Part shown: one piece after another, positions 53,473 to 64,000 of the stretch | Layout of the letters: the number at the start of each line of letters is the position of its first letter | Numbering within the stretch: the first letter of the stretch is position 1 | DNA from: Fusarium oxysporum f. sp. lycopersici 4287 | Taxonomy: Eukaryota > Ascomycota > Sordariomycetes > Hypocreales > Nectriaceae | Assembly (NCBI RefSeq): GCF_000149955.1 | Contig: NC_030998.1 | Coordinates: 248,001-312,000, forward strand | Length of the DNA: 64,000 bases | Direction of reading: 5' to 3' | Made by a program: the position numbers and the translations under genes | Notes under the pieces: generated by a model | Databases searched by the model: none | The model's input: only the letters and a program-made list of their open reading frames with translations | What the model was told of the DNA's origin: nothing

Positions 53473-54867
53473 ATGGATCCATTCTCTATACTCCCATCAC
53501 TCGTCCAGACTGAGATCTTTGTGCATCTCCAGTCTGATATCAGCGTCAAACAAGTAATCCAAGCATCTCCATCGATGCTTTGGCATTTCATTGCTTACAA
53601 GAAAAGTATCCTCCGCTGCATCATGTACGGCATCTTAAATGGAGACACCTCCGGCGACCTCCTTCGAGATGCCTTGGGAATCATCTACATCTCGGATAAA
53701 GCTTCTGCCAAAAGGTACCGGCAAACCGAGATGTGGAAAACCATGGAGCTGCCAGACACCTTGGATCTCGAGCAGCTTGAGGCACTATGGCACATAATCT
53801 CTCGTATGATCATCTTTATCGAAGATTACGTGTCAAAAGCAACAAGCGAATGTCCTCCACGAGCCTACCTTGGCATTATGGACCTCCTCAACGGTTCTGG
53901 AAGTTATTTCAAGGGGCAGAGATTAGATACCAATGCCGTCAGGTTCTCTAGTCTGACTAGTGCAGAGAGATATCGATTCTTACCCGCTTTCACGAGACAT
54001 GAGCTGATTTGTCGTATTTACTATCCTCTACCCCGGACCTCCACGGAGGCAGATGCGGTGAAGAGGCAGGTTGTCGAAATATCTGAAGGCACGGAATTGA
54101 TGACGCTGCTGTCTGTCCACCAATACTACCGAAATGTATGCGGAGCTTTGTTTGCACATTGCCATGACTGCTGGTTACCCCATCGATCTGGCCAACCCGA
54201 CCAACCATTATTGCCTTCCGAGACTAGGCAATCGACATTGGACTCCGCTACGCTGCCTAATACAACCGCTCCATCATCTTCTCGGCACGGATTAATATTC
54301 CCTGACAACATTTCCTTTGACGCGAAAGCATATGAGAGAGGTTTAGATGAACATGCAAACAATTTCCAGAGGAGGCTTCCTTGTCTCGGGCTAGACTAAC
54401 TTTGTCAAATCCTCTTGTTTATAAGCAAAGATCCAGCACGTATACCTATTCTTAGAATATGGCTGCGGACTTTGCGTTTACATTGCTTCTTTCCATGGCC
54501 TAGGCTATTCCCCGCGACCGTCGACAATAGGGATCTTGAAAATTACAATCGACTACAGTCAAGTCAGCGACAGCTCCAAGAGACGGAGAATAACCCCGAA
54601 GACGACGAAGTCATTACGTATTCAGCTAGAGACATCATTTATCTGCACGGTTCATGTTGTTTTAGTCTGCACGGAATCCAGCTTCGTACTTACCGACAAC
54701 GAGCCTGGGGTCTATTCGACGACGATAGGCTGTATCCAAAGCATGTTACCTACTTCCCGACTCTCAATGATATTCATCAAATGGAAAAAGCTTTTTTGAA
54801 AAGGGCGTGGCTTGATGCAGAGCTTGAAATCCGTCGAGGATGGTCTCAAACGTGGCAGGATTATTGA
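53473..54867 (+). pseudogene. F-box-like protein interrupted by one in-frame stop
   Basis: From ATG 53473 the frame starts with an F-box-like motif (FSILPSLVQTEIFVHLQS) and continues with features of a family seen in Fusarium: FIEDYVSKAT, FTRHELICRI and LFAHCHDCWLP. At 54397-54399 a TAA ends it. The same frame then stays open to 54867 with continuing family-like sequence (RIPILRIWLRTLRLHC, RTYRQRAWGLFDDDRLYP). This suggests one gene with a single nonsense codon. A splice alternative exists (branch-like CTAAC and acceptor near 54420), but no good GT donor was found. F-box proteins recruit substrates to SCF ubiquitin ligases. Function here is unknown. Confidence 0.6.
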
Positions 54868-55284
54868 TTTTTGAGAATGCCGGAACCTCCTGGCAAATGC
54901 TACGATGAAAGAGATGACGAGGTTGCGATTGATGGATATCTAGGGCCGTGTGGAAGGTTCTTTCGTGCTTGTTCCGAGAAGCTGCCAGATATCGGAGAAT
55001 GAGGAAACAGGTTTGCGTGGTAGAGCATTACTTAAATTTGTGCTGAAGACTTCAGAAGGTTGATATGGTCTCGTCATTTGCTTATGGTAATCGTTACTAG
55101 CATGTCGCCGGTGCCTTTCAACACCAGGGTTACACTGAAACGATGTACTAGAAAGGCTTTTATATACTTATTATATAAGAATTAAATACATCTTTAAACT
55201 GATCACTATGTAGACACGTGGTGCGAAAGTAGCGCGCTTGGTGTAGGCTAAGTTAGGTATCTCGCCGATGTGCAGTAACAAAAG
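54868..55284. other. Intergenic region
   Basis: 3' flanks of convergent genes. Nothing recognised. Confidence 0.6.
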
Positions 55285-57400
55285 TTAAGAGCTCTTCGCT
55301 GCCTTGATGATAACATCGCTAGCCTTCTCAGCAACAATGTACAATGGCAGCGCGATATAGAAACCAGGAATCTTAGGGAAAACACTAGCATCAACAACGC
55401 GCAGACCCTCAGTACCCCTAACCTTGAACTCAGAGTCCAACACAGCCATAGGATCATCATCAGCACCGATAGCAGCAGTGCACGAAGCGTGATGGCCCCA
55501 TGCCTCATCTTTGAGGAACTGTTTCGCCTTTTGCTCATTGTTTGTCTGGCTTCCGGGCCATACTTCAGGGAACTCGCCGTCAAGAGGGATCAAGTCGTCA
55601 AATGCCTTGCGAGCAAACTCGAAGCCTTCGTAGGTGGCTTGGAGATCCTTATCACCTTCTCCGTTTGCGTTGACGCCGGTGTCGAAGTAGTTGAAGTTGA
55701 TGATGGGCATGTCGCGTGGGTCAGTGGACTTCAAGGTGACAGTACCAGCGTTGTTACGGCTATGGGCCTTGAGGATGATCCAGGCCCAGTGCTCGGCATC
55801 GGCGAGTGAGTCAGCGGCATAGCCGGGGAAGTAGCCCTTGAACTTGGCTGGGGCGCCAGAGATGAGAAGATCAGGTTCATCCTCAGCGACAGAGGACTTG
55901 AGGACAACAGCGATGGCGATACCATTGGTCGCATACACGCCCTTGGTGATTGGACCCAGACCCTTCTTGTACTGCTCCAGACAAGGATCCGGCATCGTCT
56001 CAAGGAAAGTACACTTAGACGTGATGACAAAGTCGCTGTTAGTCTTGCCAATCACAGTATTCTCATACCGATCCTGCATGTTGGTTCCAACACCAGGAAG
56101 ATCAACCAGCACAGGAATCTTAAAAGAGTCAAGCTCCTTCTTGGGACCGATGCCACTGAGCTTGAGAAGCTGAGGAGTGTTGAAAGAACCAGCGGAGATG
56201 ATGACTTCGCGCTTGGCTTTGACGCTGCCGGTACCAGTGGGCTTGGCTGATCCAGAGCGAGGATCGGCGCGGTAGAGGCTTGCGCCTTGCATGTAGTTGA
56301 CACCGACGGCACGGGGCTTGGAACCGCTCTTGTCGAAGTTGATCTTGGTGACCTGCAGCTATGTAAGTACTGAGACGGGATATGTATTAGACGACTTACA
56401 AGAGTGTTGAGCTTGATGTCGAGATGGTACTTGCGAGAGCCATCCTTGTTGACAGCCTTGGCAGTGTTGAGGATAAAGTCTCGAGGGCCACCACGAACAG
56501 AGTCAGCCATCGACAGCGGAACCTGATAAAGTCCCGTCTTACTGGTTTGACCTGGTGCATTCAGATCACGAAGCAAGACCTGACCAAGGCCTGCAACAGT
56601 GTTCAATACGAAACCCAGAAGACCCTTACCCATGGCTGAAGCAGCGGAGATGATCAAAGACAGAAGCTTCTGGTCCTCAACTACCAAGGACAAGGAGGTC
56701 AGAGAAGTACCAAGCCAACCATTGAAGCCGTGGCCGATGATACTGCTGGGGAGGTACATGTTCTTCTCCAGCTTCTCAAAGTAAGACCGCATGTTATCAG
56801 GGTTCCAAGAATCATCACCAGTAAGACTAGCGATATAAGACCAGTCACTGTCATGAGCAGCGATAGTAATGAGGGCATTGTGACGGGTGCATCCACCAAG
56901 AGTACCAGCACGAGGATAAAGAACACCCAAAGGTTTCGCATCCTTAGGCGGGGTGAGTCCGACATAGTAGCTACCATCAGTCTTCTGGTAAACCATCTTG
57001 GAGTCCTTCTTCTGTTGCTCGGCGTCAGGGTAATGATTGACGAAGTAGTTCCAGCGTGTATCCTCGAACTCAGTGGACATGAGATGCAAGGCGGGAACCT
57101 TCTCAACCCAATCATCGCCAGAGTCGCCGCCAGCGTCGATGAGAAGAACTTTGAAGCCCGCGACGGCGAGATTGGCGGCGACAGGGCCGCCACCAGCGCC
57201 GGAACCGACAACTACATAGTCGTATTCAACGGCGGTATCGCGTTTGCCTATGAAAGGATTATGCGACTTGGGGGAAGGGCTCCATGGTACAGAACTGTCA
57301 ATGTGAGTGTGATGCAGTAATTGAGAGACTGGGAGACCTACAAGGCAGAGGCTGAATCAGCCAGAACAGAAATGCAAGTAATAACGAACGACAAACGCAT
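55285..57400 (-). CDS. Secreted GMC oxidoreductase
   Basis: Exons 57342-57400, 56400-57294 and 55285-56352 give about 673 aa. The short first exon starts a signal peptide (MRLSFVITCISVLADSASA). The FAD-binding dinucleotide fold YDYVVVGSGAGGGPVAANL lies near residue 60. GMC signatures GTLGGCTRHNA and AGSFNTPQLLKLSGIG follow, then GHHASCTA near 585 with the catalytic His. The usual second active-site H/N-P is replaced by IPGFYI, as in Mala s 12-like GMC proteins. The family oxidises alcohols and often makes hydrogen peroxide. The substrate is unknown. It could supply peroxide to the peroxidase at 61265 (inference). Confidence 0.9.
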
Positions 57401-58441
57401 ATTGGCTACTCAGCGCCAAGCACTTAGAAAACCCAAAAGATTGAATAGAATGAATGGACGGCTTTCTAGAGCATGAAACAAGAATTCCAAATGCCGTGCC
57501 TGCCAGGTAGATAATAAAGAGGAGAAATTGGTCCCTGTCGCCCAAAATACTACCAAACCCCGCCTGTAAAAACGATCGCCAGGAGGTATTCCAGGAACAG
57601 AACAAAGCATTCGGCCTTGCACATCCGGATGCAAACGTCTGTATGAAAGCGGAACTTGACTTCTGATCGATTCCGCTTATCAAGGACGGGCGAAGGATTC
57701 AGTGCGCATCGATGCAGTAGATTGACGGAAACCTTTTGGAGCCCGAGAAAAAGAAAGCCAATAGGCGAAGTAACTCAACGCGGAGACCTTGGGTTCGTAG
57801 CCCCTGGGCTAATGAGTTAACAAGGCGTAAGGTTGTACTCGCGCGTTACAGTAGTAATCGCGGTGGAGTTGGGCAGAAGGGGAAAGGGAACTTGAAATGC
57901 CGTCGTATTTGGTTTGTGACAGGGCAACGTTGCCAGTCTAGCATCGGCCAGGGTGCGGAGATTCCACCTGTTATCTTGACAAGTGAAACTGATGACACCA
58001 TTGTCTTGAAATGGGTAATGCAGTGCGGTATAAGTGAAATGAGAGGGTGCCAAAAATAACAGACTGTAGGTAACACATTCTCATAGACTTTGACGATCTG
58101 CCCGAGCCGTGAATGGCGATATTCGCAATCTAGAACATTTAATATCGCTCTTTCATTACAGCAGGGCTGACCGTTGAGCTAGACTACGGGGATCAAGCAT
58201 GCTGTCCCGTCTGTGCGACGGTGTCAGTTAGTGAAACGTTTCCCCGGACGATCATAGCTACAAACGTACAAGCCTCAACAATAACCTCTGCCCCAACAAC
58301 CCTTTTGGTTTAGACGTATGTCACTAGTGCATAACATAATCAACGACAGAAATCTCAGTTCTTCTAAAATTCTAAATAGCAGGCAGTGAGTGAGGCACTA
58401 ACTAACTTTTCCAGGTCCATCAAATGACACGATGATCGACA
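57401..58441. other. Intergenic region
   Basis: About 1 kb upstream of the GMC gene and downstream of the receptor gene. An open frame at 57736-58059 shows no recognisable domain. Confidence 0.5.
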
Positions 58442-60115
58442 TCATACAGGCTCAGACGGAACAGCCGGCCTCCTATCCGTCCACGCACTCTCCTCGTGGC
58501 CATGCTCCCTCCCCATGTGCGTGAGTTCAATTACCGAAGAATCATCATGGTGGCGCGAGTACCTTGTCGAGATCTCCGTCTCGATGGTGATCTGCGGCGT
58601 GTTGCCGCCCTTTCTGTCAGAGGTCGGTTGCTTCGACTCCGAGATGTTGGCGTAGCTGTTCTTGCTGCGGTTCGTGGAGGCAAAGACCTTGGGGAAGATT
58701 ATGCCGAAGAGCGCGCGGATGGCGGGCATGCAGGCGCAGATTATGCCCACGGGGACTTCGATTGTGCTCCAGTACCCGATTTCGACGTAGTCCTCTGTAT
58801 ACTGTTAGGGCGGAAAGTGGGAGGGGATTGTGGAGACGTACGAGTCACGTTGCTGGTGGTTGCGTAGCTTGCTAGAGATTGAAGGCGGACTGCACTGACA
58901 ATCGTGACACTAAAATGTTAGCGAAAGAAATGGCATTGGGAAGGGAAACCCACAAGATACCGACGCTAAACATGAGCATGAGCTGTATCTTCTTCTTCAG
59001 CGACATCGACAGTGCATAAAGCTCCTTCAACGGTATGACCATCGTTCCAACATCAAGAATGATGTTCAAAATCGCTGCAAACCAGCCCTGCAGGTTAATG
59101 TTGTTGCACTTGGCCTTGAACTCCTTGTCCCATGCCCGCCAAGCGCCCTCAATTGGTCTGCATTGGAAGATGGAAATGAGCTCAAACGTGATGAAGTATG
59201 CGACGTTCAGACCGATGAAGATCCAGCATGCCAGTCGGATATTCTTGCCAGGGAAGACTTTGAGATAGAAGAGGAGAATAGAGATCTTCGTGACGGGTAG
59301 GGCTCCAAGGTAGAGAAGCTCGTCCCAGTAGAATAGCTGATCTGGGGTCAGTAAGGTGAATGTGGTGGAGGGAGATGGGACTCACGTAAAGAAAATCGGT
59401 GATATCGTCGGGATGAACGTTCCATATATCTTTACCCAGTCCAACGCGTGAGACTGTCATCTGATTAGCAGCAAATCGAGGCAATCAACAAGTATGGACT
59501 TACTCTGCACAGACAATGCGTTGAGCGGTATCATGAGGGCCTATACGATGGTGAGCTGCTGCGTTGAAGAGGTAGGGCGCGATACAGATACATACCACGG
59601 CAAAGAGCATGACCCAATCGTCGGATCCCCATGTTTGCTTAACGACAAACACTCTGGCCATGACACGCAGACCAAAGCCGATGAGGCCGAGAACAAGAAA
59701 GACGATACCGATAACCCATACCAGCGTTGTGCGATCGCGAGATGGCGCGTTGCAAGTATGTTTGGAGTAACTTTGAACCACTAAACACTCAATCAGTAAC
59801 CCGTGGGACAGCGTGGGACAGCTGAGAACAAACTTACACAGACTCTCCCTCACCGTACAATTAGCAGCAACACATGCTGAGATCTTCTCATTAAGCTCAA
59901 CATTTGTGCAGATACACGTAACGTTCAGACCACAAGGCGACTTGATCGCTTCACTCTGAATACAGAGTGCCTACCCGACGAGTTAGCTATATATATCTCG
60001 ATAGCGGAAAAGCTTCACCAACACCACAAGTTGGAGGCTCTTCGGGCGCCGCGGCGGCCGATACACCAAGCTGAAATAAAGCCAGCACTAGTGCCAGCAA
60101 ACCAAGGACCTTCAT
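58442..60115 (-). CDS. Pth11-like receptor with a CFEM domain
   Basis: Multi-exon gene from ATG 60115. The signal peptide is MKVLGLLALVLALFQLGVSA. The CFEM region has eight-Cys-type spacing (TCGALCIQ, SPCGLNVTCICTN, ISACVAANC), and seven membrane segments follow (WVIGIVFLVLGLIGFGLR, WVMLFAVALMIPL, YLGALPVTKISILLFYLK, ACWIFIGLNVAYFITFELIS, AILNIILDVGTMVIPL, IQLMLMFSVGIL and more). The cytosolic tail is basic and Ser/Thr-rich. Pth11-type receptors sense host surfaces or nutrients and signal through G proteins. CFEM domains also bind heme or iron in some fungi. Internal exon boundaries are approximate. The first intron uses a GTTGGT donor. Confidence 0.85.
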
Positions 60116-61264
60116 GCCACCGGATAAAGAGACCATAAACGGTTTGGGCAGTTCACCTCGGGCGAAGAATGACAGAAAAAGAAGAGAGAAGAAACAGGTC
60201 GGAGATGCCGGGCGGATCGGTCCCTTTCAAATCAGCTTAAAACATCGACGTGCAGTAGAGGAAACGACATGTTAAAGAATGATGAGAAATGTTTCGGTAC
60301 AGGATATCCTGGTTTGGGGGAGATCAGCACCGAGCCAAAGAGCCGGTTCTGCTATCAGTGTTTGCCTGGATTATGTTGCCTCAACCGATGATACTCTACT
60401 CCATGAGCAGCTCGCAAGCTAGTCGGCAATCTCAACATACGACCCAGCGAATAGCTCAAGTTCGCTGGAACAATTCGCTAGCGAGAGAAAACTTGCCCGA
60501 GTTTTGCTTTTTCTGAGCAGGGGATGCTTGGTGATCAACAGAGCGATAATTTAGTCGGGGGTAGGGTATCCTTGCGTTGTCTAGAAGGTTGACCCTGGTG
60601 AGGTGGGAGTGACTGATTGAGCAAGTTCCACTGGTTCCTTTCCGCCGGGAAAATGCCCAGTTCGCTTGCGTGATTCCCAGCGATTTGGGTCATTCTGTCA
60701 AAATTGACCTGCATACTGTGCATGTCACGACAGCTCCCAGGCAATTTGCGCTGACTCGTACTTCGCACAGACTTGCATGGCACAGATTGAATTGCTTGAC
60801 CACTTTGCATAGACACAAATGTCATGCGTTATTTTAGCTTTCAACCACAAATCGGCACTTCACAAAAACTTATCCCCATTCATAAACCAGCGTCACATCG
60901 GGGAACTCAAACGAGAAAACGTGAAACAGCCAACGCCCTTTAGGCAAAAGTCTTGACTCAGCGGGGACTGCTTCCCCAATTCGACCCAAGTGGTGTTTCA
61001 AAACAATTACCGAAAGTGGCTGACTTTTCCACCTACCGGCATGCTTGTCCCGGTTCCGTGGTTTGCGGCTAAGGCGGTATGCAGCCTGTCAGGAGAGGGG
61101 AAGTAGATCTTAATCTTGACGGGCCGGAATATGATTGCGCAATAAGGGTAGATAGGGAAGAAGCTAACTAGCCAAACATATCGTATGTTTTTCCAATCCT
61201 CTCGGCATTTTTTACTTTCTTCACACTCTTTTTGCTACGCTCCTTTACAAGCTAGCTACTCATC
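60116..61264. other. Intergenic region between receptor and peroxidase genes
   Basis: About 1.15 kb divergent upstream region. No gene or RNA recognised. Confidence 0.6.
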
Positions 61265-62668
61265 ATGCAGTGGCATTACTTTCTTTCCTTTTTTCTCTGC
61301 CTTGGTGTGTATGGCTTTCCATCATACCTCGAAGGTCCTGTCGGAAAGGTCGTTTCTGCAAGACTCTCGGGGAAAGTGAACGATGCAGTTCGAAGTCACG
61401 ATAAGAGACTTTCGCTTGGTCTCGCGAGCAAGCCTATCAAGGTAACTGGGGAGCACGAATTCATTCCACCGAACTTTGAGAAGGGTGATCAACGAGGTCC
61501 TTGTCCTGGTCTCAATGCGCTGGCGAACCATGGATATATCAGCCGCAAGGGAGTTACAAGCCTCGTTGAGGTAGCGGGTGCTATCAATCAAGTCTATGGA
61601 ATGGGAGTAGACTTGGCTACCATCTTGGCGACAATGGGTACAGTCTTCGTTGGAAACCCTCTATCGCTCAACCCAGGCTTCTCCATCGGTAGCACAGCCA
61701 GTGGCGCACAGAATATTCTGGGTAACCTCATCGGACTCTTGGGAACACCACGAGGTCTCAATGGATCGCATAATATTATCGAAGGTGATTCATCCAACAC
61801 GCGAGATGACTTGTACGTCACTGGAGATGCGTCTACCATGGACATGAACCTGTTTCAGTCGCTCTACGACATGGCTTCTGAGGAGGGTACTTATGACTTT
61901 GACGCTTTTGCGAAACGAGCCAAGATCCGATTCCATGAGACTGTTGCTACCAATCCGAACTTTTACTATGGACCTTTTACGGGTATGATTGCGCGAAATG
62001 CGGGATATTTCTTTGCTTGCCGGTTGCTGTCGAACCATACTGTTGGAAGCACTGAGGATATCATGGGTAAGTAAGGTGCCTCGGAACTTACAATCAAATT
62101 TGCTGATGACAGATAGACCGTGAGACTCTAAAGAGTTTCTTCGCTGTTCACGAGAAGGACGGAAAGCTTGTGTATAAGCGAGGCTGGGAAAGAATTCCCG
62201 AGAACTGGTACCGCAGGTCAATCGACTATGGTCTCATCAGTCTTAACTTGGATCTTCTCAACCTGATTACCAAGTACCCTGAGCTCGGAAGGTTAGTCTT
62301 CAATACCGAAGCTGGAACCATGTGCTAACCAGTACAGCATCGGAGGCAACATGGGAAAAGTCAACAGCTACGCTGGCGTCGACGTAAGCAACGTCACTGG
62401 CGGAGTTCTCAATCTCACCAAGCTTCTCGAGGGCAACAACCTGCTTTGCTTCGTCTTTGAGATTGTCAAGACGGTTGCGCCAAATTCTCTTTCGACCATC
62501 TTTTCTATCATCGCAACTCCTCTAGAACTCATCACCGATGCTCTTGGATCTACACTCTTGAACCTCGCTTGCCCGGCCTTCAAGGACTTGACTGTTGGTG
62601 GACAAAACTTTGAGGATGGAATCAAGGATAAGTTCCCTGGTGCCAGCCTGGGTTCCTCTGTTATCTAA
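61265..62668 (+). CDS. Secreted heme-thiolate peroxidase (chloroperoxidase/UPO family)
   Basis: Exons 61265-62066, 62117-62291 and 62338-62668 give about 435 aa. The signal peptide is MQWHYFLSFFLCLGVYG. The proximal heme ligand lies in PCPGLNALANHGY (~79). The magnesium/acid-base motif is EGDSSNTRDD (~173), the EGD-plus-Arg form seen in long UPOs rather than the EHD form. Downstream RFHETVATNPNF and GKVNSYAG also fit the family. Such enzymes use hydrogen peroxide to oxygenate or halogenate organic substrates outside the cell. Substrate range cannot be read from sequence. The transcription factor gene is convergent with its 3' end. Confidence 0.9.
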
Positions 62669-62724
62669 TCTCTAATCATCAGACACCTCGCCCATTGAGC
62701 ACTATATACTTTCGCAGATACCTC

Positions 62725-64000
62725 TTACATAATACTATTAAAAAGGTTCATCACATCTACACCATACAATGGATCATTTCCACTGTCCCATAGGCTTTCT
62801 ATCGGTGCATATATAGGATCCATCAGCGACGTAGAGTTTAGTACGGTAGCCTGGGCCATCTCAAACTGCAACCGTTAGATCCAGAAGGAGGGTGTTGAGA
62901 TATTGACTTACCTCTTGCTCGAGACTGTGGCTCGCTCCAGAAGTATAAGATTCACCCACTGAGGTATCATGGTTTACAGAGGGAATCATGTTTTGGGCCT
63001 CCTTTAGTGAGTCCTGGTTGTCGCACTGATTGATGTATTCGCGCGCGATATATGTAAACTCGCTGATAAGCGAGCCAGGCAACGTTCCTCCACTCGCAAA
63101 CTCAATGCGACTGAAATGTCCCCCGGCGATATTGGGTAGGGCGAGGTTGCTTCTTGTGTCTGGGGACTTGGGGTTGCTGATGACGTGGTCAAAAAGAACA
63201 AAGAGGGCGCACAATGGGATAGCTGCAATGATCCTGAAAATTGGTTAGTATCTAGGGTGGTTATGCATGTCAGTAGACTGACCAGAGTGGTGTTGAGGGC
63301 TCGACGTCAACATATGTAACAATCTCAAGTACGGATCGAGAAACTTCGATGAGCTGATCACTATGACTTATCTTGCCTAATGCGTTGCCTTGGTAGCTGT
63401 CAATCTGCAGCCTGCTCCGGAGCAAGATCAGTTTAAGGCTGTAGTAGAGATAGTTGATCCAAATCCCAACTGTACCGTGCATAGGCCTACGGAGCAAATT
63501 GAACTGCGACGGATATCCCGGGCGAAATTCTTCTGCTATAGATGCTCTCCACTGTTCAAGATCTTCAAGAAGTTGATCAATCGTCACCAGAAAGTACTGC
63601 GATCCTCTATGGCAGAGCCCGGGACAGAACAGGGTATTCATCGCTCGTGACAAAAGACGGCTCTGCTGGGCGAGTATGTGCGCCCAGTTTAGGGCTCCGA
63701 GATGAGACTCGGGTATGTAAGGCATATGCACAATGATATTGGCGTCGATGATAGCCTGTGAAAGTGAGTTGGAGGACCAGGAGCATCATGAGATAACCTA
63801 CCGAAGGGCGGCCAAAGTGGAAGCTCATTATCTTCTCTATCACGTAAACGACCCAGAATACCCTGTAGAACGCCTTTGAGTAGGGGCTTTTACAAAGGGA
63901 AGGTGCTAGATCTTGAGCCATACGAGCCATCTCCGTCATGATCCTATGCTCGATGGATATACACGTTACTCCTAAACAATAGACAGCAACTGTTGTTATT
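62725..64000 (-). CDS. Fungal-specific transcription factor, C-terminal part
   Basis: The gene runs off the right edge, so its DNA-binding start is not visible. Exons read leftwards: one beginning near 63980, then AIIDANIIVHMPYIPES after an intron following FHFGRPS, then a segment from IIAAIPLCALFVLFDH, and a last exon FEMAQATVLNS to the stop at 62725. The GRPS-A motif and helical pattern are those of the middle homology domain of Zn2Cys6 regulators. Control of the adjacent peroxidase is possible but only positional. Confidence 0.8.

Noticed and set aside
57790..57830. GGGTTCGTAGCCC resembles a tRNA T-arm
   Set aside because: No matching D-arm or acceptor stem upstream.

Overview
The window looks like chromosomal DNA of a filamentous ascomycete, most likely Fusarium or a close relative. 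Genes carry short introns of about 45-70 bp with GT...AG ends and are dense on both strands. Recognisable fungal families include a modular NRPS, a CFEM-domain Pth11-like receptor, a Zn-cluster-type regulator, CipC-like proteins and a nuclease-like family common in Fusarium. There are no operons, CRISPR arrays or phage genes. A run of N (19003-19244) shows this is a draft assembly. The genus is inferred from gene content, not proven.

Region 1 (1-21 kb) is a secondary-metabolite cluster. It holds the 3' part of a large NRPS (C-A-T-C-A-T-C visible, continuing off the left edge), a membrane-anchored thioesterase-like protein, a cytochrome P450, a divergently transcribed acyl/aryl-CoA ligase, a phenylalanine ammonia-lyase (PAL) gene that is clearly broken, a repeat-scarred gene-poor stretch, the assembly gap and the 3' part of a ferric reductase. 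PAL plus CoA ligase suggests an aromatic acyl unit was once made here. The broken PAL implies this supply is lost or replaced.

Region 2 (22-36 kb) holds metabolic genes: a secreted leucine-aminopeptidase-like M28 peptidase, a zinc-type enoyl reductase/alcohol dehydrogenase-like protein, a YCII protein, an alcohol acetyltransferase, a branched-chain aminotransferase and a C2H2 regulator. Together they resemble a route from peptide leucine to volatile esters (inference). Next to them is the most striking gene of the window: a single intron-free ORF that fuses an oxygen-sensitive class III (anaerobic) ribonucleotide reductase to its own radical-SAM activase. An alpha/beta hydrolase follows.

Region 3 (36-54 kb) has two CipC-like stress proteins (one intact, one broken by an 8-bp tandem duplication), a damaged nuclease-like gene, a GPI-anchored GH12-like glucanase, two unknown genes, a RibD/DHFR-fold reductase, an HMT1-type ABC half-transporter, a DHA1-type MFS pump and a divergent 6-phosphogluconate dehydrogenase. 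An F-box-like reading frame interrupted by one stop codon follows.

Region 4 (55-64 kb) has a secreted GMC oxidoreductase, a Pth11-like receptor with a CFEM domain, a secreted heme-thiolate peroxidase of the chloroperoxidase/UPO family and the C-terminal part of a fungal transcription factor running off the right edge. An extracellular oxidase next to an extracellular peroxide-using enzyme suggests they may work as a pair.

Exon boundaries were read by eye from splice signals and frame continuity. They have not been checked with transcripts.
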